This document shows, in pieces, positions 5,545 to 11,884 of a stretch of DNA of 11,919 nt; the first letter of the stretch is position 1, and every line of letters starts with the position of its first letter. Position numbers and translations under genes: made by a program. The DNA is from CAZXDL01 sp964639505 (GTDB taxonomy: Bacteria; Patescibacteriota; Saccharimonadia; Saccharimonadales; UBA4665): NCBI GenBank assembly GCA_964639505.1, contig CAZXDL010000018.1:1-11919 (forward strand). The letters run 5' to 3'. The notes under the pieces were generated by a model that saw only the letters and a program-made list of their open reading frames with translations, was not told the origin of the DNA and ran no database searches.

Positions 5545-6573
5545 ATGAACATCCTTGAGAACGTCGGCCTTAGCGGCTATTCGACCATGGGACTAGGCGG
5601 CGTAGCAGCCTACCTAACTGACATTACCAGCCGGCCTGAATTAACCAAGGCTGTACAATGGGCCAAATCCAAACAACTGCCGGTCTTAATGATTGGTGGC
5701 GGTAGCAATATCATTTGGAAAGATGAAGGCTTTAAGGGCTTGGTTTTGGTAAATAAAATTCCCGGCTACGAACATCAAAAGGTCGACGAGGAAAACTCTT
5801 ATTTAATTATAGGAGCTGGCGAGGTTTGGGATAGTGTCGTCGAACGCAGCGTTGCCGCTGGGCTTACCGGTATCGAAGCATTGAGTCTTATACCTGGCAG
5901 TGCGGGAGCCACGCCAATTCAAAACGTTGGGGCTTACGGCCAAGAAATTTCACAGACACTTACAACGGTTGAAGCCTACGATACCCAAACCGATCAGTTT
6001 GTTACCCTTGCCGGGTCAGACTGCGGATTTTCCTACCGCAACAGCCGATTTAAGTCTCAAGACCGTGGCCGATATTTAATAACTGGCCTGACTTTACACC
6101 TTACAAAAGGTAATCCGGTACCACCTTTTTATGGAGCGGTCCAAACTTATTTCTCTGCCCATGGAATTACAGCCTTTACCCCCCAAGCCTTGCGACAGGC
6201 CGTGATTGATATACGCAACAGTAAATTGCCTGACCCAGCGCTCGTCAAAAATACGGGCTCCTTCTTTGCCAATCCAATCATCACAAAAGCCGAATTCTCA
6301 GGCATAAATAACCCTGACGCCCCAATGCCAAACTGGCCTGCTGGCGATGACTCAGTTAAATTATCAGCAGCTTGGCTAATTTCTCAGGCTGGATTCGTTG
6401 ATCACCATGATCCGACGACCGGTATGGCGACTTGGCCGAAACAATCGTTAGTTTTGGTAAACGAATCCGCTAAGAGCACGGCTGACTTATTAGCTTTTAA
6501 GCAAAAAATTGTTGAAACGGTTCAAAATAAATTTGGGGTGACTTTAGTGCAGGAGCCTGAAATACTGCCTTAG
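5545..6573 (+). CDS. murB: UDP-N-acetylenolpyruvoylglucosamine reductase MurB
   Basis: A 342-residue cytoplasmic flavoenzyme that reduces UDP-GlcNAc-enolpyruvate to UDP-MurNAc with NADPH, the second committed step of peptidoglycan precursor synthesis. The FAD domain shows LMIGGGSNIIW (48-58) and IPGSAGATPIQNVGAYGQEI (116-135). CGFSYRNSRFK (160-170), with the Tyr and R166, is the type I substrate-loop motif. NTGSFFANP (236-244) holds the catalytic serine S239, and the C-terminal EPEILP supplies the conserved glutamate. The length equals that of the E. coli type I enzyme, so it is intact. No Shine-Dalgarno precedes the ATG, and the -10 box lies just upstream. The stop codon overlaps that of glyA on the opposite strand. 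Confidence 0.96.
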   Translation: MNILENVGLSGYSTMGLGGVAAYLTDITSRPELTKAVQWAKSKQLPVLMIGGGSNIIWKDEGFKGLVLVNKIPGYEHQKVDEENSYLIIGAGEVWDSVVERSVAAGLTGIEALSLIPGSAGATPIQNVGAYGQEISQTLTTVEAYDTQTDQFVTLAGSDCGFSYRNSRFKSQDRGRYLITGLTLHLTKGNPVPPFYGAVQTYFSAHGITAFTPQALRQAVIDIRNSKLPDPALVKNTGSFFANPIITKAEFSGINNPDAPMPNWPAGDDSVKLSAAWLISQAGFVDHHDPTTGMATWPKQSLVLVNESAKSTADLLAFKQKIVETVQNKFGVTLVQEPEILP

Positions 6574-7847
6574 CTGTCACTTGGCAACGGGAACTTTAGC
6601 GCGAAACTTTTCACTTCATCCCTTAACTTGTTAAGGATTTTGTCGTCCTCTCTGTTATCTATGGCTTTTTTCATCCAATCGGCAATTTTAGCCATGTCTT
6701 TTTCTTTCATGCCGCGTGTGGTAATGGCCGGCGTGCCAAGTCGGATACCACTAGGTCGAAATGGTGGCAAGGTGTCATCTGGTATCGAGTTTTTATTTAA
6801 TGTCAGGCCAATTTTGTCGAGTGCCTCCTCGGCAACCTTGCCGTCTATACCAAAGCTGGTATGCACGTCGGCTAAAATTAGGTGGTTGCTGGTGCCACCT
6901 GTTACCAGTGAGAAACCTTGCTTTACCATGGCATCTGCTAAAGCGCTGGCGTTTTTTACTATCTGCTTGGCATAGGTTTTAAACTCTGGTTTGAGCGCCT
7001 CGCCAAAAGCAACAGCTTTAGCGGCGATAATATGCTCATGAGGACCACCTTGCATACCCGGGAAGACCGCTCGGTCGATAAGTGTAGGTATGTTTTCGAG
7101 GGTTTTTTCAGGCGCACGTAGCGGCGTACTAACTGTCCCCTTGCTCAAAATCAAACCACCGCGAGGACCGCGTAAGGTCTTGTGCGTGGTAGTGGTGATG
7201 ACGTGGAAACCATAATCAAACGGATTTTTTGCGACTCCGCCCACGATAAGGCCGGCGATGTGCGCCATGTCCGCCATGAGCAAGGCGCCGACTTCGTTGC
7301 CAATTTCAGCAAATTTAGCGTAATCCAGCTCACGCGGATAGGCGCTAAAGCCAGCTAAGACAATTTTTGGTTTGTGCTTACGAGCCAAACGACGTAGTTC
7401 TTCGTAATCAATTTCGCCAGTGCTGGGGTCTTTCATTTTATAAGGGATAAAATTATATAGTTTAGCGGACTGAGTCATCGGGTTGCCGTGGGTTAAGTGA
7501 CCACCATGGCTAAGATCCATCGCTAGGATCGCATCACCCGGCTCCATCCATGAGAAGTAAACTATTTCATTAGCCGGCGCACCCGAGTGTGGTTGGACAT
7601 TAGCGTGATCTGCTTTAAACAACTTCTTGGCTCGGTCAATTGCCAGCTGCTCGAGCACGTCAGTATTCTCTTGGCCTCCGTAATAGCGCTTACCTGGGTA
7701 GCCTTCGGAGTATTTATTAGTAAAAATACTGCCCATTGCGTCTAGTACGTCTTGGGTAACATAGTTCTCGGAAGGAATGAGCTCTAATCCTTCGCGTTCG
7801 CGTTTTTCTTCTGCGGCGATTAAATCAGCAATAATCTGGTCTTTCAT
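6570..7847 (-). CDS. glyA: Serine hydroxymethyltransferase
   Basis: A 425-residue PLP enzyme that interconverts serine plus tetrahydrofolate with glycine plus methylene-tetrahydrofolate, the main source of one-carbon units for nucleotide synthesis. Visible motifs are LELIPSENYV (21-30), GYPGKRYYGGQE (49-60), NVQPHSGAPAN (83-93), DMAHIAGL (193-200, with PLP-contacting D193 and H196) and THKTLRGPRGG, in which K223 forms the Schiff base. The C-terminal FRPSGIRLGTPAITTRG is also standard. Length is normal and complete. The ATG follows GGGGGA by about 6 bases, unlike the leaderless neighbours, and the predicted leader is about 52 bases. The gene is divergent from murA and convergent with murB. Confidence 0.97.
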   Translation of the reverse strand: MKDQIIADLIAAEEKREREGLELIPSENYVTQDVLDAMGSIFTNKYSEGYPGKRYYGGQENTDVLEQLAIDRAKKLFKADHANVQPHSGAPANEIVYFSWMEPGDAILAMDLSHGGHLTHGNPMTQSAKLYNFIPYKMKDPSTGEIDYEELRRLARKHKPKIVLAGFSAYPRELDYAKFAEIGNEVGALLMADMAHIAGLIVGGVAKNPFDYGFHVITTTTHKTLRGPRGGLILSKGTVSTPLRAPEKTLENIPTLIDRAVFPGMQGGPHEHIIAAKAVAFGEALKPEFKTYAKQIVKNASALADAMVKQGFSLVTGGTSNHLILADVHTSFGIDGKVAEEALDKIGLTLNKNSIPDDTLPPFRPSGIRLGTPAITTRGMKEKDMAKIADWMKKAIDNREDDKILNKLRDEVKSFALKFPLPSDS

Positions 7848-7906
7848 TGCATTCCCCCGTAGTTAGTTTTGCCGCGCCCACGCCGTTCGCGACCCTTTAC
7901 TGACAT

Positions 7907-7915
7907 ATTATAACA
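7907..7915 (-). promoter_or_regulatory. Extended -10 promoter of glyA
   Basis: On the minus strand this reads TGTTATAAT, a perfect TGnTATAAT extended -10 (hexamer is the complement of 7907-7912). No good -35 lies at the usual distance, as expected for an extended -10 promoter. The predicted start is near 7900, leaving a GC-rich leader before the glyA ATG. Confidence 0.6.
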
Positions 7916-7917
7916 GA

Positions 7918-7946
7918 TTGATTCACAACACCACATATGGTATTAT
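7918..7946 (+). promoter_or_regulatory. murA promoter, leaderless
   Basis: TTGATT (7918-7923), a 17-base spacer ending in TGG, and TATTAT (7941-7946) form a strong promoter with an extended -10. The hexamer ends 9 bases before the ATG at 7956, so the start site is predicted at about 7953-7956 with essentially no leader. The divergent glyA -10 is only 6 bases to the left of this -35, so polymerases at the two promoters should interfere. Confidence 0.65.
7927..7944. promoter_or_regulatory. Dyad symmetry over the murA -10, candidate operator
   Basis: AAcACCAcataTGGTaTT is an imperfect inverted repeat in which six of seven half-site positions pair. Its core is ACCA (7930-7933) and TGGT (7938-7941), separated by CATA. 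It covers the spacer end, the TG of the extended -10 and the first half of the -10 hexamer of murA. A protein bound here would block murA transcription. The HTH domain fused to MurA is the obvious candidate binder, by inference only. Confidence 0.35.
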
Positions 7947-7955
7947 CTTTTCACA

Positions 7956-9476
7956 ATGTCCTCACCCAATGAAAAGATTGGTCAATTAATTGCTCAGATA
8001 AGACAAGAAAAAGGTCTTACTCAAGCCGAGTTTGCTCGTCGCTTAAACACATCTCAGTCTGCAGTTAACCGCATCGAGCACGGCCGACAAAATCTTAGTC
8101 TCGAAACTCTCGGCCGCGTTAGCGACGTCCTTAATAAGCAGCTAATTAGTCTTAGCAGTGGCGCCATAAATCTGCGAATTGACGGCGGTCACGAGCTCAA
8201 GGGTTCAATACCATTAAAAACCAGCAAAAATGCCGCTGTTGCACTGCTCTGCGCCAGCCTGCTTAATTACGGCGTAACTAGGTTTAAGTCTTTCCCTCGT
8301 ATCGAAGAGGTTAATCGAATTATCGAAGTACTTCAGAGCATTGGCGTACAAATTAAATGGATGAACGGCAACGATCTAGAAATCCGTCGGCCAGAAAAAC
8401 TTGACCTAGATGGTCTTGATGCCGGTGCCGCCCGTAAAACCCGTAGTGTCTTGATGCTAATTGGCCCTTTGCTGCATGATTACAATGAATTTAAAATCCC
8501 CTATGCCGGCGGCTGTAAATTAGGCACGCGTACCGTCGAGCCGCACCTTTTCGCACTCGAAGAATTCGGAGTGGATATCGTTGCGAAAAGCGGTTATTAC
8601 AGAGTTACTGTCGATGCCAAAGCTCCAGGTGAAATGGTGCTATACGAATCAGGCAACACTGTAACCAATAATGTTTTGATGGCTGCGGCGCGTATGACTA
8701 AAGAGACCTCTGTACAGGCTGCCAGCGGCGATTATATGGTGCAGGATTTGTGCCACTTCTTACGCAAGCTGGGTGTACAGATCGACGGTATTGGCACGCC
8801 CTTCCTTAAAATTAAAGGTGTCGAAAAAATCAAAAAGAACGTCACCTTTGCCCCAAGTGAAGACCCAATCGAAGCCATGTTTTTCCTATCAGCAGCAGTA
8901 ACCACGAATTCAAAGATTACGATTGAACGTGTACCCTACCGCTGGATTGGGCTCGAAATACTGAAGCTTAAAAAAATGGGCGTTAAATTAAAAATGAGTG
9001 AGTCATATAAGGCCACGAACGGCATAACTGACCTATGCGATGTTACAGTCGAAAAACGCGACGGCCCACTAACTGCCTTACCCGAAAAGCTGCACCCTAA
9101 CTTATACCCCGGCCTAAACCCCGATAATTTGCCGTATTTTGTGCCGATTGCTTCTGTTTGTCAGGGCAGAACCTTAATCCATGACTGGATGTACGAAAAC
9201 CGCGCGCTTTATTACACCGAAATGACCAAGGTTGGCGCGCAGGTCGAGTTGGCTGACCCGCACCGCATATATATTACTGGTCCAACTAAGTTCACTGCAG
9301 CGGATGTTGTCTGCCCGCCAGCGCTTAGACCGGCAAGTCTATTGTTGATTGGCATGTTGGCCGCGCCTGGACAGTCAGTGCTGCGCAATGTATACACCAT
9401 CAATCGCGGCTACGAAGATCTGGCCGAGAGACTAAACAGCCTTGGCGCCAAGATTACCGTCTTACACGATATTTAA
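7956..9476 (+). CDS. murA: XRE-HTH / UDP-N-acetylglucosamine 1-carboxyvinyltransferase (MurA) fusion
   Basis: A 506-residue protein. Residues about 6-62 are a Cro/C1-type helix-turn-helix (IGQLIAQIRQEKGLTQAEFA, then SQSAVNRIEHGR). Residues about 71-506 are a complete MurA of the EPSP-synthase fold, which transfers enolpyruvate from PEP to UDP-GlcNAc, the first committed peptidoglycan step. Conserved sites by alignment to E. coli from memory: TSKNAA (K91/N92 for K22/N23), AGGCKLGTR (C187 for the fosfomycin-target C115, R192 for R120), NPDNLPYF (D390 for D305) and INRGYE (R484 for R397). The LRAS segment reads CPPALRPAS, with Ala in place of Asp369. The bacterial enzyme is usually about 420 residues, so the extra length is the HTH. 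The ORF is continuous across the join. No ribosome binding site is seen and the start appears leaderless. Confidence 0.93.
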   Translation: MSSPNEKIGQLIAQIRQEKGLTQAEFARRLNTSQSAVNRIEHGRQNLSLETLGRVSDVLNKQLISLSSGAINLRIDGGHELKGSIPLKTSKNAAVALLCASLLNYGVTRFKSFPRIEEVNRIIEVLQSIGVQIKWMNGNDLEIRRPEKLDLDGLDAGAARKTRSVLMLIGPLLHDYNEFKIPYAGGCKLGTRTVEPHLFALEEFGVDIVAKSGYYRVTVDAKAPGEMVLYESGNTVTNNVLMAAARMTKETSVQAASGDYMVQDLCHFLRKLGVQIDGIGTPFLKIKGVEKIKKNVTFAPSEDPIEAMFFLSAAVTTNSKITIERVPYRWIGLEILKLKKMGVKLKMSESYKATNGITDLCDVTVEKRDGPLTALPEKLHPNLYPGLNPDNLPYFVPIASVCQGRTLIHDWMYENRALYYTEMTKVGAQVELADPHRIYITGPTKFTAADVVCPPALRPASLLLIGMLAAPGQSVLRNVYTINRGYEDLAERLNSLGAKITVLHDI

Positions 9477-9478
9477 GC

Positions 9479-9484
9479 TATAAT
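9479..9484 (+). promoter_or_regulatory. Putative -10 element of tRNA-Gly
   Basis: A perfect TATAAT begins 3 bases after the murA stop codon and ends 9 bases before the mature 5' end of the tRNA. The -35 is unclear (TTACCG at 9454-9459 with a 19-base spacer). No terminator separates murA from the tRNA, so readthrough could also supply it. Confidence 0.5.
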
Positions 9485-9493
9485 TTTTGAGAC

Positions 9494-9568
9494 GCGGGTG
9501 TCGTATAGCGGTTATTATCCTAGTTTTCCAAACTAGTGATGGGAGTTCGACTCTCCCCACCCGCACCA
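9494..9568 (+). tRNA. tRNA-Gly (anticodon TCC)
   Basis: A 75-base cloverleaf. The acceptor GCGGGTG (9494-9500) pairs with CACCCGC (9558-9564). The anticodon arm CTAGT (9520-9524) and ACTAG (9532-9536) closes the loop TTTCCAA with anticodon TCC at 9527-9529. The T arm GGGAG (9541-9545) and CTCCC (9553-9557) closes TTCGACT. CCA is encoded (9566-9568). The D stem is weak (about three pairs including G-T). It decodes GGA/GGG. The discriminator base is A (9565), whereas bacterial glycine tRNAs usually carry U there. A T at the second anticodon base or a UCA anticodon is absent, so this is not a recoding tRNA. Confidence 0.95.
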
Positions 9569-9571
9569 AGA

Positions 9572-9895
9572 TTAATTGTTTTGATCAGCCGTTTGAAATA
9601 TAAATGTCGTTTGAGCAACTGCTCCTGCTTGGCTCAAACCTTGTTCACCGCCAAGTGAGTTGCCTAAGGCACTTAGTTGGTTTTGATTAGCCTTTACCAA
9701 CTTAACTTCTGCAACTACTTTTTTACCTCTCTGAATCGTAACACTCTTTTTAAATAGATCTTGGCCGACAGAAGTATAAATCGTACCGCTATTACTGGCT
9801 GAAGCCGCGGCTATGGCTGTAATACCGAATAATGCGAGGCCGATCATAACCAGTGGAAAAACATGTTTGCCTTTAGATTGATTTATTACTGCCAT
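9572..9895 (-). CDS. Small signal-anchor/exported protein, unknown function
   Basis: A 107-residue protein starting MAVINQSKGKHVFPLV. A basic N-terminus precedes one hydrophobic helix (about 12-34) ending in Ala/Ser-rich AAASASNSG, which could be a signal peptide or an uncleaved anchor. The remaining 70 residues are polar, with SVTIQRGKKVVAEVKLVKAN (about 51-70) and a flexible Gln-rich tail, predicted outside the membrane. I chose the ATG at 9895, not the GTG at 9901, because GGAG lies 5 bases before it. It overlaps the stop codon of the upstream zinc-ribbon gene by 10 bases, so the two are translationally coupled. Its stop lies 3 bases from the 3' end of the convergent tRNA-Gly. No family is recognised. 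Confidence 0.7.
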   Translation of the reverse strand: MAVINQSKGKHVFPLVMIGLALFGITAIAAASASNSGTIYTSVGQDLFKKSVTIQRGKKVVAEVKLVKANQNQLSALGNSLGGEQGLSQAGAVAQTTFIFQTADQNN

Positions 9896-10887
9896 TGCCA
9901 CTCCGCCTCAAGTTCATCTAAACCGGCTTTTTGACCGTAGGCACCATGTACTAAAACAAACAGATTGTAGCCATTGCTGGTTTTGTGAAATACGGCTGCC
10001 TCGATTACCGCGACGCCGCTCGAGCTTTGACTTGCGTTGGCGTAATATGCCGGACTGCCCGCAAAAGTAGTGGATCCCTGCGAGCTAATTGTGAAACCGG
10101 GCAAGGTTTTTTGAATGTCTGTTTCAATGGCGGTTTTTGCTGCAGTGTTTAGGTTTGTTTCGCTTAGGCCTTTGATATTGTTGGCATAAACTTTAAAAAT
10201 ATTTGTAGACTTGTCGAACGAACTACCGTCATATGCCTGAAAATCACAGCTGTCAGCGTCATTTTTAATTTCTAGCTTAGTCGCGAAACCTAGGCTATAG
10301 CATGGCGTTGATATAGTCGCGGCAGACATACTTGTCTTAGGAGTAGTATGCGAAGTTTTTTCTTGAAGCGCCGGATCGTGTGAGACGTTATAGGCCCACC
10401 CAGCCAACCCGCCTAAGATTGCCAGGGTAGATATAACCAGCCCGATTGTACTCATAAGCCGATGTGTAGACTTGCGTGTCATCGTTCCTAGTACCAAACC
10501 AGTAATACCTAGCCCGAGGGCTAGTATCGGAATTAACAGTGCGCCTGCTAAACCGCCCACACCGCAAATGACTGACCATAATGCTTTCATCTCACCGGAA
10601 TGCTGAGCCTGTGTGGCAAGCGCGTATGTCGGCACACCCGCATTACCAGCGTGCGCGACAGGAGCCGCAAGATTTGGCTGGGGCATCTGCCCCACGCCCC
10701 CCATCTGGTTGTTCATGACCTGAGAGATTGGCGATATTGGTGGCGGCGCTGGAGGCTGAAATTGAGGTTGTACAGCAGCCTGAGCTTGAACCGGCGGTTG
10801 AGGCGCTGCTTGTAATATTGGCTGTCCACAATTACCGCAAAAAGCGGCACCGTTCTCGAGAAGCTGACTGCATTTCGGGCATTTCAT
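9886..10887 (-). CDS. Zinc-ribbon membrane protein with exported C-terminal domain
   Basis: A 333-residue protein. The N-terminus MKCPKCSQLLENGAAFCGNC is a zinc ribbon (C3, C6, C17, C20). A Pro/Gln/Ala-rich linker spans about 26-90. Two hydrophobic segments follow (about 103-135, Gly/Leu-rich and resembling DUF4190-type membrane regions, and about 146-166). The rest (about 170-333) holds two cysteines (C196, C214), possibly disulfide-linked. Its side is not certain: with two helices it would end in the cytoplasm, and with one merged or re-entrant segment it would be exported. The domain content (FKVYANNIKGLSE, PGFTISSQGSTTFAGSPAYY) resembles lipoprotein-like surface domains. It lies 38 bases after the PrsW-like gene. 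Function is unknown. Confidence 0.8.
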   Translation of the reverse strand: MKCPKCSQLLENGAAFCGNCGQPILQAAPQPPVQAQAAVQPQFQPPAPPPISPISQVMNNQMGGVGQMPQPNLAAPVAHAGNAGVPTYALATQAQHSGEMKALWSVICGVGGLAGALLIPILALGLGITGLVLGTMTRKSTHRLMSTIGLVISTLAILGGLAGWAYNVSHDPALQEKTSHTTPKTSMSAATISTPCYSLGFATKLEIKNDADSCDFQAYDGSSFDKSTNIFKVYANNIKGLSETNLNTAAKTAIETDIQKTLPGFTISSQGSTTFAGSPAYYANASQSSSGVAVIEAAVFHKTSNGYNLFVLVHGAYGQKAGLDELEAEWQWQ

Positions 10888-10925
10888 ATGATTTTTCTCT
10901 GTTTATTTTTAAGTGTTAGGCTAAT

Positions 10926-11696
10926 TTAAGCATTTTTACCGCATTTTATGCAATAGAGATTGTGCTGAGGATTTGGGCAGCCACACGATCGACAAAACGC
11001 ATTGTGCCCGACTACGCTCAGCCCCATATTCTGGTCCAACTCTTTGGCCTTAAAAAATAATACGAAGAGTGACGCACTAAGACTAACAGTAATTAACAGC
11101 GACATAATGGCAAAACCTACCGCACCTATTAGCAAGCCAAAGTCATATAAGCCATGTATCAACATTGCAGCAATCAATACTGGAATTATTCCAAGCGGCG
11201 ATTTGTGCGCCAATTTTAGCTTAATTAAATAGAAGCCGACCATCCCTGTAATCGCCGCGTGAAAGAACGGCGTCAATAATAGTCTTTCCATACCGACATG
11301 CGCCCCAAACATAGTGGCGTACATTATATTTTCGGGTAATCCGAAGCCCAGTCCAGCCAGTGCAAAATAAATGACACCATCGGTGTGTTCATTAAAATAA
11401 CGTTTGTTAAAAATTACCAATGCCAGCGGCAAAAACTTACAGCCCTCTTCAATAACGCCAACTGCTAAGGTTGCTAGGAACACCGATTTTACGTCAGCAC
11501 CTAGCGAGAGAGATTCATTTGAAATAAGCAAATTTTCGAGTACGGCCGCGATTACGCCACCAAGTGCGCCGAGCCCGAACGCCATCCAGAGCGCGCCGAC
11601 AGGCTCCTTTTCGCCTTGGTCTTGCTTAATTAGAAACCAAGCAAGTCCGGCAGAGAGGATCAAGAATGCGACGAGTACGGCAAATAACAAAAACAT
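10926..11696 (-). CDS. PrsW-family intramembrane metalloprotease with C-terminal zinc ribbon
   Basis: A 256-residue polytopic membrane protein with about eight hydrophobic helices. It carries the PrsW signature set: GEKEP (28-32), VIEEGCKF with EExxK at 83-87, DGVIYFALAGLGFGLPEN (106-123), FFHAAITG with H146, and HGLYDF with H181 and D185. These Glu/His/Asp residues form the proposed metal site of this CAAX-protease-like clan. In Bacillus, PrsW begins cleavage of the anti-sigma factor RsiW. After the last helix a cytoplasmic tail ends in a zinc ribbon (C235, C238, C249, C252), which is not part of the minimal PrsW core. No clear ribosome binding site precedes the ATG. It heads a three-gene leftward unit with another zinc-ribbon membrane protein and a small anchor protein. 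Confidence 0.9.
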   Translation of the reverse strand: MFLLFAVLVAFLILSAGLAWFLIKQDQGEKEPVGALWMAFGLGALGGVIAAVLENLLISNESLSLGADVKSVFLATLAVGVIEEGCKFLPLALVIFNKRYFNEHTDGVIYFALAGLGFGLPENIMYATMFGAHVGMERLLLTPFFHAAITGMVGFYLIKLKLAHKSPLGIIPVLIAAMLIHGLYDFGLLIGAVGFAIMSLLITVSLSASLFVLFFKAKELDQNMGLSVVGHNAFCRSCGCPNPQHNLYCIKCGKNA

Positions 11697-11723
11697 GATT
11701 TTTTATTTTTTAAACTCAAAAAC

Positions 11724-11729
11724 ATTATA
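11724..11729 (-). promoter_or_regulatory. Putative -10 element of the PrsW operon
   Basis: The minus strand reads TATAAT here, preceded by TG. The predicted start is near 11717, giving an A/T-rich leader of about 20 bases with no clear Shine-Dalgarno. No good -35 is seen. It lies back to back with the tRNA-Arg promoter. Confidence 0.5.
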
Positions 11730-11747
11730 CAGTACAATTAATATACC

Positions 11748-11753
11748 TATATA
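11748..11753 (+). promoter_or_regulatory. Putative -10 element of tRNA-Arg
   Basis: TATATA, within a short AT palindrome (CCTATATATAAGG), ends 10 bases before the mature tRNA 5' end. No clear -35 is found. It is supported by position only. Confidence 0.35.
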
Positions 11754-11763
11754 TAAGGTGCCC

Positions 11764-11840
11764 GCCCTGGTAGCTCAGCTGGATAGAGCAGAGGACTTCT
11801 AAGCCTAAGGTCGTAGGTTCGAATCCTACCCGGGGCACCA
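11764..11840 (+). tRNA. tRNA-Arg (anticodon TCT) with irregular anticodon stem
   Basis: A 77-base cloverleaf. The acceptor GCCCTGG (11764-11770) pairs with CCGGGGC (11830-11836) with one T-G wobble. The D stem is GCTC/GAGC. The T arm GTAGG (11813-11817) and CCTAC (11825-11829) closes TTCGAAT. The discriminator is A and CCA is encoded (11838-11840). The anticodon loop CTTCTAA (11796-11802) gives TCT, reading AGA/AGG. The anticodon stem GAGGA (11791-11795) against GCCTA (11803-11807) has only three Watson-Crick pairs, flanked by G-A and A-G oppositions at both ends. This is unusual for an otherwise intact tRNA. Confidence 0.88.
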
Positions 11841-11856
11841 ATTTGAAATTTTGCTA

Positions 11857-11884
11857 TTGACATAAGCGTGTATAGTGCTACTAT
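11857..11884 (+). promoter_or_regulatory. Consensus-like promoter pointing out of the right end
   Basis: A perfect -35 TTGACA (11857-11862), a 16-base spacer and TACTAT (11879-11884) make one of the best -35/-10 pairs in the window. Transcription would start near 11891 and run rightward into sequence outside the window. No gene starts before the end. Confidence 0.6.

Noticed and set aside
6628..6982. Two plus-strand ORFs antisense to glyA
   Set aside because: They are shadows of a fully conserved SHMT coding sequence, with no start signals and no recognisable protein.
11404..11802. 132-residue plus-strand ORF antisense to the PrsW-like gene
   Set aside because: It runs through the divergent promoter region and into tRNA-Arg, so it cannot be a normal gene.
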